Part shown: one piece after another, positions 7,749 to 16,547 of the stretch | How the letters are laid out: each line of letters opens with the position of its first letter | How positions within the stretch are numbered: the first letter of the stretch is position 1 | Assembly: GCA_017405845.1 (NCBI GenBank) | Contig: JAFQZQ010000041.1 | Coordinates: forward strand, 62,001 to 126,000 | Direction of reading: 5' to 3' | Length of the DNA stretch: 64,000 nucleotides | Origin: Mogibacterium sp. | GTDB taxonomy: Bacteria; Bacillota; Clostridia; Peptostreptococcales; Anaerovoracaceae | The notes under the pieces: generated by a model | The model's input: only the letters and a program-made list of their open reading frames with translations | What the model was told of the DNA's origin: nothing | Databases searched by the model: none | Translations under genes and position numbers: made by a program

Positions 7749-8696
7749 CTATTCTTTTTTGACTTCCAGGCCGAATTCAGCAGGAAGGAATCTCGGACAG
7801 ACGTTCTCGTCAGTAACTATTACCGAGTTTGCCAGCCTTGTTCCGACCGCGCACGATTCGCCCATATTCTTGCCGTATGTGAGACCGATCGTTACTCCGG
7901 CAAAGAACGCGTCGCCGGCGCCTGTTGTGTCTCTGACTTCTGTCTTTGGAGCCGGACAGTGTCCGGATTCGCCGTCAAGCGATGCATAGACCGCTCCTTC
8001 CCCACCCATTGTGACTATCATGGAAGGGATCTGTGCCTGATTGATCTTTGTCTGCAGGATCCCGCTCATCTCTTCTGCAGTCTTGCCTTCATATTCCTCC
8101 GAGAACAGCAGGCCGGCCTCTTCGAGATTGCATACGAGACAGCTTATGTGCTTCAGAAGGTCTCTGCGTTCCATAGCGATAGACATGTTGGAGACCGGCG
8201 CGTATATCCTTTTGCCGTACTTCTCTGCCAGCGCTATTACCCGCTTAAGAATAGGCACTTCAACATCGAACTCCACCGCTATGCTGTCAGCATATTTGAA
8301 TATCTCGTCGCCCTTTTCGTCAAGGATGTCAGCAATGCGCGACAAATCAGGGCGTTTTGAGATAGATGCAACCACGTCCCCGCTGTTGTCAAATACAGCG
8401 AGCCAGGTGCCGAGACCGCCTTCAGAGCGTTTTATGTAGTCAGTATTGACTTTATGTTTGGCAAGCTTGTCCGCTACATCGTTGCTTATGCCCTTAGGAT
8501 CGAGCACGGTTACGAAAGTAGGTCTGAGCTCTACATTTGCGATGTCTTCAACTATGTTGCGCGCAACGCCCCCGTGCACCTCTACTACCTTGCCGGAATT
8601 CCTTCCTCCGGGTATATATTGTGCATACGGATATCCCTTGACATCCACGAACGCAGCGCCTATTACGACTATTCCGTTGTCTCTCTTTTTTGCCAT
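7749..8696 (-). CDS. PfkB-family carbohydrate/nucleoside kinase
   Basis: A 315-residue sugar or nucleoside kinase of the ribokinase fold. The N-terminal signature region GGVARNIVEDIA (about 42-53) and the C-terminal ATP/anion-hole signature DTTGAGDAFFAG (256-267) with catalytic Asp262 are intact. The GGxxRN pattern resembles pseudouridine kinases (PsuK) more than fructokinases, but the substrate call is tentative. It lies downstream of thiT on the same strand but behind a strong terminator at 8747-8771, so it may be transcribed separately. No pseudouridine glycosidase (psuG) gene is adjacent. Confidence 0.82.
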   Translation of the reverse strand: MAKKRDNGIVVIGAAFVDVKGYPYAQYIPGGRNSGKVVEVHGGVARNIVEDIANVELRPTFVTVLDPKGISNDVADKLAKHKVNTDYIKRSEGGLGTWLAVFDNSGDVVASISKRPDLSRIADILDEKGDEIFKYADSIAVEFDVEVPILKRVIALAEKYGKRIYAPVSNMSIAMERRDLLKHISCLVCNLEEAGLLFSEEYEGKTAEEMSGILQTKINQAQIPSMIVTMGGEGAVYASLDGESGHCPAPKTEVRDTTGAGDAFFAGVTIGLTYGKNMGESCAVGTRLANSVIVTDENVCPRFLPAEFGLEVKKE

Positions 8697-8746
8697 TATG
8701 GATCCTCCGATATATGCTTTGATTTTACTATAAATCCCGTGAACTT

Positions 8747-8771
8747 AAAAGAGCGGCGGAGCCGCTCTTTT
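8747..8771. terminator. Bidirectional hairpin terminator between thiT and the PfkB gene
   Basis: AAAAGAGCGGC pairs perfectly with GCCGCTCTTTT across a three-base loop, giving an A-tract and T-tract on both strands. It most likely ends the riboswitch-controlled thiT transcript. Confidence 0.85.
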
Positions 8772-8803
8772 GTTGCATTTGCATAGATTTCTGATTTGCA
8801 CGA

Positions 8804-9352
8804 TTATACAGAAAGCTGAGTCTTGAGCTTCTCGAACATCTTCCTTACAGCCGGGATGTTGATGACGATGATGGTCATAATTCCTTCGACAGCGAGATAA
8901 GTGATGTTGTACCACAGCGACCATGTGAGGGCATTGAAGTTCTCAGGTGCATATTCACCAAAGAAGATGACTCCACTGAGCACAGCACAGATGTATCTGC
9001 TGAATGTTCCGAGCAGATATCCCTTTGTAAGACCGTTCTTCTTGTTTCTGACAAGTCCCGACAGTCCCATTACTGCGAAAGCGATAATGTAGTCGAGTAT
9101 CATCTGTACAGGATGGATGACATATCCTCCGAAGATGAGGTTAAGAAGTCCCGTGACAGCTCCGCCGAGAATGCCCCATCTGGTTCCGAGCAGGTATCCG
9201 AGCGCGATGATAGGCAGCGTTCCGAAGAGCGTTACCGAGCCGCCCTGAGGCATTGAGAACAGCTTGATCTGATCGAGTATCATCGCCAGAGCTACAAGAA
9301 GCGCTGTTGTCGTGAGTTTTACCGTGTAATTTCTTCCCTTGTTCTTTTCCAT
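8804..9352 (-). CDS. thiT: Thiamine-specific ECF transporter S component ThiT
   Basis: Membrane substrate-binding subunit that captures thiamine for a shared ECF ATPase/T module encoded elsewhere. The 182 residues contain about six hydrophobic segments. The family-typical motifs are FGG near residue 75 and HPVQMILDYIIAFAVMG following it. The TPP riboswitch upstream gives independent support for thiamine as substrate. The ATG at 9352 follows a GGAGG embedded in a hairpin (9362-9384). A strong terminator follows at 8747-8771. Confidence 0.93.
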   Translation of the reverse strand: MEKNKGRNYTVKLTTTALLVALAMILDQIKLFSMPQGGSVTLFGTLPIIALGYLLGTRWGILGGAVTGLLNLIFGGYVIHPVQMILDYIIAFAVMGLSGLVRNKKNGLTKGYLLGTFSRYICAVLSGVIFFGEYAPENFNALTWSLWYNITYLAVEGIMTIIVINIPAVRKMFEKLKTQLSV

Positions 9353-9353
9353 A

Positions 9354-9384
9354 AAAAAATCCTCCTTAATGCATCATTAAGGAG
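9354..9384 (-). promoter_or_regulatory. thiT expression platform: hairpin carrying the Shine-Dalgarno sequence
   Basis: On the minus strand CTCCTTAATG (9375-9384) pairs perfectly with CATTAAGGAG (9362-9371) over a three-base loop. The 3' arm contains the AAGGAG ribosome binding site of thiT. The stem is followed by GATTTTTTT before the ATG. The hairpin can therefore block ribosome binding and also has the form of an intrinsic terminator. It lies about 45 nt after the TPP aptamer, as expected of its expression platform. Confidence 0.75.
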
Positions 9385-9426
9385 CGCGCTGAATGCAGAA
9401 GCACATAATAAGTTCTGATAACGATT

Positions 9427-9513
9427 ATACCTTCCTACGCCGGCATTACCCGGATCAGGTGTAAGGGTCATCCCTTGCGGGACCTCTCAGCAATTGCTCC
9501 CCCGGTGTTTTGC
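9427..9513 (-). ncRNA. TPP riboswitch (THI element)
   Basis: The minus strand carries the conserved thiamine pyrophosphate aptamer blocks: CCGGGGGAGC, then GCTGAGAGG, then ACCCTTACACCTGATCCGGG, then TAATGCCGGCGTAGGAA. Stems P1-P3 are all recognisable. It lies about 75 bp upstream of thiT on the same strand. When TPP is bound it should lower thiT expression through the hairpin at 9354-9384. Confidence 0.97.
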
Positions 9514-9646
9514 TCCACAGATTATAAATCTGCACCGGTAACTTTTCAACAGCAAGCGCGTATTTTCTTCGGTTTTCTTTGCATACACCCACAGACAGCT
9601 CCTGTGATAGAATAAAGGTGTAAATCACAAGCGAAAAGGAGCCGCC

Positions 9647-10354
9647 ATGAGACTTGACAAATTTCTGTCCGACATGGGCGCCGGAACAAGAAGCGAACTT
9701 AAAAAAGATATACGCAAGGGAAATGCGAGTGTAGACGGGGTGACAGTGAAGGATCCCGGCTTCAGCGTCAGCCCTTCTTCGCGTGTCATCTATAAGGGAT
9801 CTGTTATCGGATACGATGAATTTGAGTATTACATGCTCAACAAGCCGGCCGGAGTTATAAGCGCCAGCGAGGATGACCGCGAGCCTACCGTTGTGGATCT
9901 TATAACAGGACTGAAGCGGAAAGATCTTTTCCCTGTAGGCCGCCTCGACCGCGATACCGAAGGTCTCCTTCTTATAACAAACGACGGCGCGCTTGCGCAC
10001 CGCCTTCTCTCGCCTAAGCATCATGTCGATAAAGTCTACTACGTGAAAGTGTCGGGTATCCTGACGGGCAGCGACGTTGAGCTTTTCGGAGAGGGTCTCG
10101 TTCTTACGGATGGCCTCGAGTGTCTGCCGGCAGATCTCAGAATAATATCTACAAGCGATGAGGATTATGAATCAGAAGCTGAGATAACCATACGCGAGGG
10201 CAAGTTCCACCAGGTGAAGCGCATGTTCAGCTCTGTCGGAGCTGAAGTCATCTACCTCAAAAGGTTATCGATGGGATCCCTGTCACTCGATCCCGCTCTG
10301 GTCCCGGGTGAATACCGGCCACTGACTCCGGAGGAATTGTCATCACTCAAATAA
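9647..10354 (+). CDS. rsuA: 16S rRNA pseudouridine synthase RsuA family
   Basis: Isomerises a uridine (U516 in E. coli numbering) of 16S rRNA to pseudouridine. The 235 residues comprise an S4 RNA-binding domain (about 1-55, MRLDKFLSDMGAGTRSEL) and the RsuA/RluB/E/F catalytic domain with GRLDRDTEGLLL, catalytic Asp101. The start has AAAGGAG seven bases upstream. The 3' end overlaps that of comF by 8 bp in convergent orientation. Confidence 0.9.
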   Translation: MRLDKFLSDMGAGTRSELKKDIRKGNASVDGVTVKDPGFSVSPSSRVIYKGSVIGYDEFEYYMLNKPAGVISASEDDREPTVVDLITGLKRKDLFPVGRLDRDTEGLLLITNDGALAHRLLSPKHHVDKVYYVKVSGILTGSDVELFGEGLVLTDGLECLPADLRIISTSDEDYESEAEITIREGKFHQVKRMFSSVGAEVIYLKRLSMGSLSLDPALVPGEYRPLTPEELSSLK

Positions 10355-11135
10355 TCATGTCCCCTGCAGCGGCAAAGGTGAGAAAGTCTACGGTCTCCGC
10401 CCCGCTGCTTTTCAGCAGCTTCGCTATCTCATCTATCGTTGAACCGGTCGTGAAAATGTCATCTATCAGCAGGATCCTTGCACCTTCTATCCGCGGGAGC
10501 CTGCTGTTTCTTATTGCGAAAGCCCCGCTTATGTTTGCTCTTCTTTCTTCTGGTCCAAGGCCTTTCATCGGCTGAGTCTCACGTGTTCTGATAAGAGCTC
10601 CGGGGTCAGACCTGAGACCGGTCCTTTTCACAAAGCCTCTGCTTATCAGTTCAGCATGATTGAACCCCCTTCTTTTGAGCTTCTCAATGTGTATAGGCAC
10701 GGGTATCACGATGTCGTACATCCCCGCAAGCTCATCAGCTTCGTACTCAGAAAGCATGTAATCGCTGAGCATTTCTCCGAGCGTATCACCTATATCCGCA
10801 CGCCCGCCGTACTTAAGTGCAAATATGACGGACTGTGCACAGGCACCGTAAGATGTGCAGGCATGACCCCTGTCAAAGAAGTGCTCATGGCCGGCAGTCT
10901 CCTCTCTGGCACAGCCAAAACACAGCTCTCCTGGGTCGGTATCAGCCAGAGGCCGTCCGCACTTGCTGCAGTGCCGCCCTGTATTCCAGTTCATCGCCTT
11001 CATACAGTCGTTGCAGAGCCGGTAGGTGCGCGTATCATCTATGATTTTCCCGCAGCAAATGCAATAAAGACCCGGAGGATACACCAGGTCAAGCAATTCA
11101 TTTCCTATTCTTTTTATCCACGAATTCTCTTTCAC
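10347..11135 (-). CDS. comF: ComF family protein (competence/phosphoribosyltransferase-like)
   Basis: ComF proteins support DNA uptake in transformation and carry a phosphoribosyltransferase fold. The 262 residues start with a zinc-ribbon region containing CICCG, CNDC, CSKCG and CFGC. A type I PRTase motif follows near the C-terminus (ILLIDDIFTTGST). I place the start at the GTG at 11135, 3 bp after the recD2 stop, because it starts at the usual position before the zinc ribbon. An in-frame ATG at 11183 would overlap recD2 by 46 bp and cannot be excluded. Neither has a strong ribosome binding site, consistent with translational coupling. Confidence 0.85.
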   Translation of the reverse strand: MKENSWIKRIGNELLDLVYPPGLYCICCGKIIDDTRTYRLCNDCMKAMNWNTGRHCSKCGRPLADTDPGELCFGCAREETAGHEHFFDRGHACTSYGACAQSVIFALKYGGRADIGDTLGEMLSDYMLSEYEADELAGMYDIVIPVPIHIEKLKRRGFNHAELISRGFVKRTGLRSDPGALIRTRETQPMKGLGPEERRANISGAFAIRNSRLPRIEGARILLIDDIFTTGSTIDEIAKLLKSSGAETVDFLTFAAAGDMII

Positions 11136-11137
11136 AG

Positions 11138-13372
11138 TCAAAATCGTCCGAACGGATCCGAGTCGAGTGCCAGCAGGCGCCATTTGAGGCCCGTGTACCT
11201 GCCGTCAGCGCGGTTGTTGTCTATCATGGAGCGCACGCGCGCAGGGTCTCCCACTATAACAACGAGCTTTTTTCCTCTTGTTACCGCAGTGTAAAGAAGA
11301 TTGCGCGTCATCAGCATAGGCGGGAAGCTCCACACAGGTATAACCACTGCAGGGAACTCAGAACCCTGGCTTTTGTGCACAGTAACAGCATACGCGAGGT
11401 CTATCTCCTCAAGCATGTCTCCCATATATTCTATGATGCGGTCGTCCATCCTGACCGTCATCGTCTTGTCATCGCTGTCTATCTCCTCAACTGTGCCCAT
11501 GTCGCCGTTGAACACACCCTCGCCTTCTGTCGAGAAGTAATCGGTGCGCCACTCGGCTCCATAATTGTTGCGCAGCTGCATCACCTTGTCTCCTTCGCGG
11601 AAGGTGACATTTCCGATCTTAAGCTCCGCCTTGTCTTCTGACGGAGGATTGATTACCTCCTGGAGCATAGCATTGAGGCTCGGTGCTCCGAGCATGCCCC
11701 TCTTTGTAGGTGTCAGTATCTGTATATCGTCAGCCGAATGCACAAAGTCAAATCCGGCTTCGATGCGGCCGCCCACCAGCTCTCTGATGGTGTCGCTGAT
11801 GGAAGTCTCGCTGTTTTTACTGATGATATAAAAATCGTTGCCGCTCTGCTGTTCCGGATATTCTCCGCTGTTTATGAGGTGCGAGTTGGTTACTATGCCG
11901 CTTCCCTCAGCCTGTCTGAAGATCTCCACTAACCTTATGACCGGGATGCACTCGCTGGCTATCATGTCGCGGAGCACATTGCCGGCTCCTACAGGAGGCA
12001 GCTGATCGGCATCACCCGTGAAGATGAGGCGCGTTCCCTCCTTCACAGCATTAAGTAATCCGTCCATCAGCATCAGGTCTATCATCGATGCTTCGTCAAC
12101 TATTATCACATCCTCCTCGAGCGGGTTTTCTTCATTCCTGCCGAAGTTGAGCATGTCTTCCTCTTCAGACCACACGTATTCGAGCATGCGGTGGATAGTC
12201 ATGGCCGGTTTGCCCGAGGCTTCCTCCATTCGCTTGGCTGCCCTTCCGGTAGGTGCCGCAAGAGCAACTGAAAGCCCCGCAAAGTCAAAGAGCTTTACGA
12301 GCGTGTTTATGATCGTGGTCTTACCCGTGCCCGGACCGCCGGTGATTATCGTTACGTTGTTGGTGAGGCACTCGAGTATAGCGCGCTTCTGTTCAACCGA
12401 AAGCTCGACCCCCTCTCCCAGAGGATCGTCAGAGCTCATTCTGACAGCGTCGAGGAAGTTGTCCGCCTGCACCGGGATGGTCTTAAGAGCTGCGTTCCTT
12501 ATCTTGATAAGCTCATGCGCAACCCGCTGCTCTGCGTGGTAGTAGCCGTAAAGATATATGACTGGCTGTTCATCAATGCGGTCCTCTTCGAGTTCTCCCG
12601 CAAACACCATGTTCTTGAGCGAATCTCTCACGTCGTCCATCATGACATCGAGAAACTCCGCTGTCTTCTCTATCAGATAATTCTCCGGCATGAGCGTGCT
12701 GCCGCTCGCCGCCCATGATTTGAGCATGTAGCGTATGCCGCTCTCGATCCTGACGCTGCTCTCCGGCTCCACTCCGAGTCTGGCTGCAATCGCATCCGCC
12801 CTGTTGAAATTGATTCCGCGGATGTCTTCAACGAGTATGTACGGATTCTCGCTTACAACTCTTACGGAATCCTTTCCGTACATTTTATAGACCCTGACCG
12901 CCTCGTTCATCTCAATGCCGAGTTCGCGAAGTTCTATCGCTGTATTTGCGAACTCCCTCGATTCGCCGAAGGACTCGCTTATCTTTGCCAGCGTCTTCGC
13001 CCCTATGCCGCTCACCATGAGCAGCTTCTCAGGGGTATCCTCTATCACCGTCAGGGATTCGTCGCCGAACATATCCACTATCAGCCGTGCAGTCTTTGGG
13101 CCGATGCCGCGGATGTTGCCCGCAGAAAGGAACTCGAGTATCGCGTCGGCTCCCTCAGGCATCATCTCTTCATATGACGACACGCTGAACTGCTCACCAT
13201 ACCTCGGGTGTATGGTGAACCTTCCCTCCAGCCTGTACTTTGCGCCGGTTTTGGGTTCAGCAAAAGAACCGGCTATACGGATCGCGCCTGCTTCGGTGTC
13301 GAAGACCGCTACGGTATAGCCGTTCTCGGGATTGTTGAATATTATCTTTCCGAGTTTACCTTCTTGCTGCAT
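11138..13372 (-). CDS. recD2: RecD2-type ATP-dependent DNA helicase
   Basis: SF1B 5'-3' helicase acting in DNA repair and replication-fork processing, without RecBC. The 744 residues match the family length. An N-terminal OB-like domain and tandem helix-hairpin-helix region (about 80-200, with IRGIGPKTA and VSGIGAKTL) precede the helicase core. The core has Walker A GGPGTGKTT (345-353), Walker B DEAS and the C-terminal TVHKSQGSEF motif. It is 3 bp downstream of yhaM and is followed directly by comF; all three are probably one transcript. Confidence 0.94.
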   Translation of the reverse strand: MQQEGKLGKIIFNNPENGYTVAVFDTEAGAIRIAGSFAEPKTGAKYRLEGRFTIHPRYGEQFSVSSYEEMMPEGADAILEFLSAGNIRGIGPKTARLIVDMFGDESLTVIEDTPEKLLMVSGIGAKTLAKISESFGESREFANTAIELRELGIEMNEAVRVYKMYGKDSVRVVSENPYILVEDIRGINFNRADAIAARLGVEPESSVRIESGIRYMLKSWAASGSTLMPENYLIEKTAEFLDVMMDDVRDSLKNMVFAGELEEDRIDEQPVIYLYGYYHAEQRVAHELIKIRNAALKTIPVQADNFLDAVRMSSDDPLGEGVELSVEQKRAILECLTNNVTIITGGPGTGKTTIINTLVKLFDFAGLSVALAAPTGRAAKRMEEASGKPAMTIHRMLEYVWSEEEDMLNFGRNEENPLEEDVIIVDEASMIDLMLMDGLLNAVKEGTRLIFTGDADQLPPVGAGNVLRDMIASECIPVIRLVEIFRQAEGSGIVTNSHLINSGEYPEQQSGNDFYIISKNSETSISDTIRELVGGRIEAGFDFVHSADDIQILTPTKRGMLGAPSLNAMLQEVINPPSEDKAELKIGNVTFREGDKVMQLRNNYGAEWRTDYFSTEGEGVFNGDMGTVEEIDSDDKTMTVRMDDRIIEYMGDMLEEIDLAYAVTVHKSQGSEFPAVVIPVWSFPPMLMTRNLLYTAVTRGKKLVVIVGDPARVRSMIDNNRADGRYTGLKWRLLALDSDPFGRF

Positions 13373-13375
13373 TTA

Positions 13376-14341
13376 TCAGAATGTGCGCTTGTAAAGCTTT
13401 CTGTTGTCGAGCGTGAATACTCTTTCACTGAATCCGCCCGGTTCAACATTGCCGAGGGCATCCTCCATGTCGAACATCTTGGCGTCTGTCATATCGAGAT
13501 AGTGGAGCATCTCCGCCTCAGGGAACAGCGGCTTTTTTGGGCTGCCGAACTCCGGCTCGTAGTGATGCGTAAGCGACATGTGCTGCATCATAAGGCATTT
13601 TTCGTGATCGATGCCAAGCTCCTTGCAGCGTTCGCCAATCGCTTCAACGCCCATAACAAGATGGCCAAGCATCTTGCCCTCGAGAGTGTATTCAGGGACC
13701 ACGCCGTTCTCGTCCGACGCGAGCTCATTCAGCTTTTCTATATCATGGAGCGCGACACCCGCCAGCAGGAGATCCTTATTGAGGTAAGTGTATACCTCAC
13801 AGGCGCGCTCACCCATCATCATCATTCTCTTCACGTGGTACAGCAAGCCGGCGTACTCCGCATGGTGATTGCTCATTGCCGCCGGGAAGTACATGATGCG
13901 CTCTCTGTCGCCCTCGTAAAAGCTGAGGCAAAGGCGCTTAAGATCTTCATCTTCGAAAGCATTTATTCTGCCCACGATATAGTCGTACATATCCTCAGGC
14001 TTCTCAGGAGCAGCCTTAAAGAGGTCAGCCCTCTCATATGTGCCCTCTTTTGCTTCACCCTTGATGGCATCAAGTATGAGCTGATTCTGGCCCTTGTAGT
14101 CACGGCATCTTCCGCTCACGCTAATGACCATTCCGGACTTTATCCTTGCAAACGCCCTGACCTCATCAGGTGTGAGATTCCACTTTACGGACTGGATGTC
14201 TCCCGTAGCATCGGCGAGGCTCAGATAGAGGTGCCTCTTTCCGTTGTTACCGTCGCGGATATCAGCGGTCTTCACAAGATATCTGTCATCTATGCGGTGC
14301 CCTTCATCAGGCCTTAAGTCTTTGATGTAATATGGTTTCAT
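13376..14341 (-). CDS. yhaM: 3'-5' exoribonuclease YhaM family (OB fold + HD domain)
   Basis: Metal-dependent 3'-5' exonuclease of RNA and single-stranded DNA. The 321 residues consist of an N-terminal OB-fold (about 20-100, DIRDGNNGKRHLYLSLAD) and an HD domain with His160, His169 and the HD pair His199-Asp200 (VALHDIEKL). Further histidines lie near 255-265 (HMSLTHHYEPEFG). It is the first gene of the yhaM-recD2-comF run on the minus strand. Confidence 0.9.
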   Translation of the reverse strand: MKPYYIKDLRPDEGHRIDDRYLVKTADIRDGNNGKRHLYLSLADATGDIQSVKWNLTPDEVRAFARIKSGMVISVSGRCRDYKGQNQLILDAIKGEAKEGTYERADLFKAAPEKPEDMYDYIVGRINAFEDEDLKRLCLSFYEGDRERIMYFPAAMSNHHAEYAGLLYHVKRMMMMGERACEVYTYLNKDLLLAGVALHDIEKLNELASDENGVVPEYTLEGKMLGHLVMGVEAIGERCKELGIDHEKCLMMQHMSLTHHYEPEFGSPKKPLFPEAEMLHYLDMTDAKMFDMEDALGNVEPGGFSERVFTLDNRKLYKRTF

Positions 14342-14404
14342 ACGATTGATCGTCTCCGTTCAATTATTTGTTATAGTATAACACATGGCTTGAGTATGTT
14401 ATAA

Positions 14405-14556
14405 TGCTTTCAACAATCATAATAGCGCATGAATGCGCCGCAAACGGCTTTGCCGCAAGGTTGAAAGCATTGATCTCCGGAGGCTGAGCTCCTGCGATAG
14501 ATTGCTTTCAACAGTCATAATAGCGCATGAATGCGCCGCAAACGGCTTTGCCGCAA
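14405..14556. repeat. Two 54-bp direct repeats with internal hairpins, framing an inverted repeat
   Basis: Bases 14405-14458 and 14503-14556 are identical at 53 of 54 positions (one A/G change). Each copy contains two potential stems: GCGCAT/ATGCGC and a GGCAAAGCC-type stem. The spacer starts with GTTGAAAGCA, the exact inverse of the TGCTTTCAAC that opens each repeat, so repeat and spacer can also fold together. There is no coding potential. It lies between the divergent yhaM and nadE genes. Confidence 0.85.
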
Positions 14557-14588
14557 TATTTATGCATGTATAAAAGAAGGAGAATAGT

Positions 14589-15347
14589 ATGGGATTTGAT
14601 GCTGCAAAAGCTGTCGAAGCTACAGCCAAATGGATCAGGGACTGGTTCGAGTTAAACGGACCGGGATGCAATGCGATAATCGGAATCAGCGGAGGTAAGG
14701 ACAGCTCGATCGCTGCCGCGCTCTGCTGCGAGGCTCTCGGCAAGGACAGGGTGATTGGTGTGCTGATGCCTAATGGCGATCAGGCTGACATCGACATGGC
14801 TAAGCTGCTGGTTAACCACCTTGGAATCGAGCATTATATCATCAACATAAAAGGCGCATTCGACTCGCTGACGGAGCAGGTCGGACTTGCAGGAATCGAG
14901 ATAAGCAAGGACTCGATCATAAACCTCCCTCCGCGTCTGCGCATGTCCACTCTCTATGCTGTATGTCAGAGCAAGAACGGCAGAGTCGTCAACACCTGCA
15001 ATCTTTCTGAGGACTGGGTCGGATATTCAACGAGATACGGTGACTCAGTAGGAGATTTCAGCCCTATGTCGTGCTTCACCACTGCTGAGATCAGAGCCAT
15101 GGGCAGAGTGCTGGGACTTCCTGCGGTGCTCATCGACAAGGTTCCTAGCGACGGACTCTCGGGCATGAGCGACGAAGACAAGCTCGGCTTCACCTACGAA
15201 GTGCTCGACCGCTACATCCGCACCGGTGAGATAGATGACCCGGCAACAAAAGAACGCATAGACTACCTGCACAAAAAGAACCTCTTTAAGCTGAGGTTCA
15301 TGGACTGCTTCAAATATGATGGAGTCGAAGTAAAAGCGGAGTTTTAA
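14589..15347 (+). CDS. nadE: NAD+ synthase (ammonia-dependent type)
   Basis: Amidates nicotinate adenine dinucleotide to NAD+, the last step of NAD biosynthesis. The 252 residues include the PP-loop SGGKDSS (34-40) and the STRYGDSVGDFSPM segment. There is no N-terminal glutaminase domain, so it is the NH3-dependent form. GAAGGAG precedes the ATG by seven bases. The gene has its own terminator at 15358-15382. Confidence 0.95.
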   Translation: MGFDAAKAVEATAKWIRDWFELNGPGCNAIIGISGGKDSSIAAALCCEALGKDRVIGVLMPNGDQADIDMAKLLVNHLGIEHYIINIKGAFDSLTEQVGLAGIEISKDSIINLPPRLRMSTLYAVCQSKNGRVVNTCNLSEDWVGYSTRYGDSVGDFSPMSCFTTAEIRAMGRVLGLPAVLIDKVPSDGLSGMSDEDKLGFTYEVLDRYIRTGEIDDPATKERIDYLHKKNLFKLRFMDCFKYDGVEVKAEF

Positions 15348-15357
15348 AGCAAATGAT

Positions 15358-15382
15358 AATGCCCCGTTAAGGGGCATTTTTT
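15358..15382. terminator. Terminator after nadE, usable from both strands
   Basis: AATGCCCC and GGGGCATT pair over a five-base loop, followed by TTTTTT on the plus strand. An A-rich flank gives a weaker T-tract on the minus strand after yerC. Confidence 0.85.
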
Positions 15383-15671
15383 ATTTCTCACTAATGCGGT
15401 CAATGACGGTTTTGTAACCGCCTTCGCCGTAGGTCAGACACTTGTTGACCCGACTGATAGTAGCCGAACTCGCACCGGTCTCTCTGCTGATCTCGCTGAA
15501 TACAGCACCGGTGTCAAGCATACGTGCCACCTCAAGCCTGGCGGAAAGATCTATCAATTCCTTTATGGTCGCCACGTCATCGAAGAATTTGCGGCACTCC
15601 TCTTCATCCCGGAGTGACAGGACCGCCCTGTAAAACTGGATCATGTTATTTTTCTCTTTATCAGTGATCAT
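15381..15671 (-). CDS. TrpR-like protein, YerC/YecD family
   Basis: A 96-residue DNA-binding protein of the TrpR-related YerC/YecD family. The helix-turn-helix is at about 55-80 (FSEISRETGASSATISRVNK). I use the ATG at 15671, with an AAGG-type ribosome binding site upstream. A longer frame to 15731 adds a non-conserved 20 residues. The real effector and targets are not known; a direct role in tryptophan repression is not implied. Confidence 0.85.
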   Translation of the reverse strand: MITDKEKNNMIQFYRAVLSLRDEEECRKFFDDVATIKELIDLSARLEVARMLDTGAVFSEISRETGASSATISRVNKCLTYGEGGYKTVIDRISEK

Positions 15672-15821
15672 AGTTACCGCCTTCCCCACGGCCGACAGGC
15701 CGCAACGACCAATATTTTGTTTCTGATGCATGTAGTATACACCTTTCGCACTTTAAAGTGGTAAAGCGGGCTGTTTTAGTTTGTACTTTTTGAGCAACAC
15801 CGTGGTATTATAGGTATTGAT

Positions 15822-16547
15822 ATGAAAAAGATTTACGATTCAAAAACAACACATAATATCGTGGCATTCATCTGCGGGCTCTGCCTGCTCCTTATATTGC
15901 TCATCACCGCGACCCAGGCTGTATGCTTCTGGATACCTAACTGGTGGCGCAATGAATATGCCAAATACGACACCCCTTCTAACGTCAACGGCGAGATGTC
16001 ACTCGATGACGCTGTACACGTCACTGAGGACATGCTCGACTACTGCATCGGACGCATTGACACTCTCGATGATACAGAAGCGACCATTGACGGCGTGACC
16101 GCTCCGTTCTTTACTGAGCGCGAGAAGTCCCACCTGTATGACTGCAGGGTGCTCTTCCTCAAAGGAATCAAGGTGCGCGCGATCGCATGCCTTTTTCTTG
16201 CTGCCTTTGCAGTATTCTTATACGTTCACAACGGAAAGCAAAAGACCTCAGTCCTTCTCGCGAAAGGCTATCTGAGGTCTCTCGGTTTCATCGCTTTACT
16301 TGCTGTCATTGTGGCCGTGCTTTGCGTAATAGACTTCACGCATGTTTTCACGGTCTTCCATCATATTTTCTTCGATAACGATCTTTGGATACTCGATCCT
16401 CGCAAAGACAACCTCATCAACATCATGCAGGAGGATGTTTTTGCCGACGCCGCAATGTGGATCGCAGGCATCTGGCTCGCTGCCTCTGCATTATTTGCTG
16501 CAGCGGGTGTATTTACCATAAAGAACAGCCGCAGGATCACTCAGTAA
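15822..16547 (+). CDS. DUF1461 / TIGR01906 integral membrane protein
   Basis: A 241-residue protein with about four membrane segments (about 13-35, 118-135, 152-172 and 212-233). The family hallmark [14 protein letters not shown] lies at about 180-193. Function is unknown; the family occurs in Firmicutes. A -10 like TGGTATTAT ends only about 10 bp before the ATG, and no clear Shine-Dalgarno is present, so the message may be nearly leaderless. The 3' end overlaps cysK by 11 bp in convergent orientation. Confidence 0.85.
   Translation: MKKIYDSKTTHNIVAFICGLCLLLILLITATQAVCFWIPNWWRNEYAKYDTPSNVNGEMSLDDAVHVTEDMLDYCIGRIDTLDDTEATIDGVTAPFFTEREKSHLYDCRVLFLKGIKVRAIACLFLAAFAVFLYVHNGKQKTSVLLAKGYLRSLGFIALLAVIVAVLCVIDFTHVFTVFHHIFFDNDLWILDPRKDNLINIMQEDVFADAAMWIAGIWLAASALFAAAGVFTIKNSRRITQ

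Noticed and set aside
9455-10024. A 189-codon open frame on the minus strand covering the TPP riboswitch and rsuA start
   Set aside because: Overlaps the riboswitch aptamer and lies antisense to rsuA; not a gene.
13208-14317. A 369-codon open frame on the plus strand opposite yhaM and recD2
   Set aside because: Antisense to two well supported genes and crosses their boundary; no start signal or recognisable domain.
14405-14556. CRISPR array
   Set aside because: Only two repeats of 54 bp with one 44-bp spacer, internal palindromes unlike CRISPR repeats, and no cas genes.
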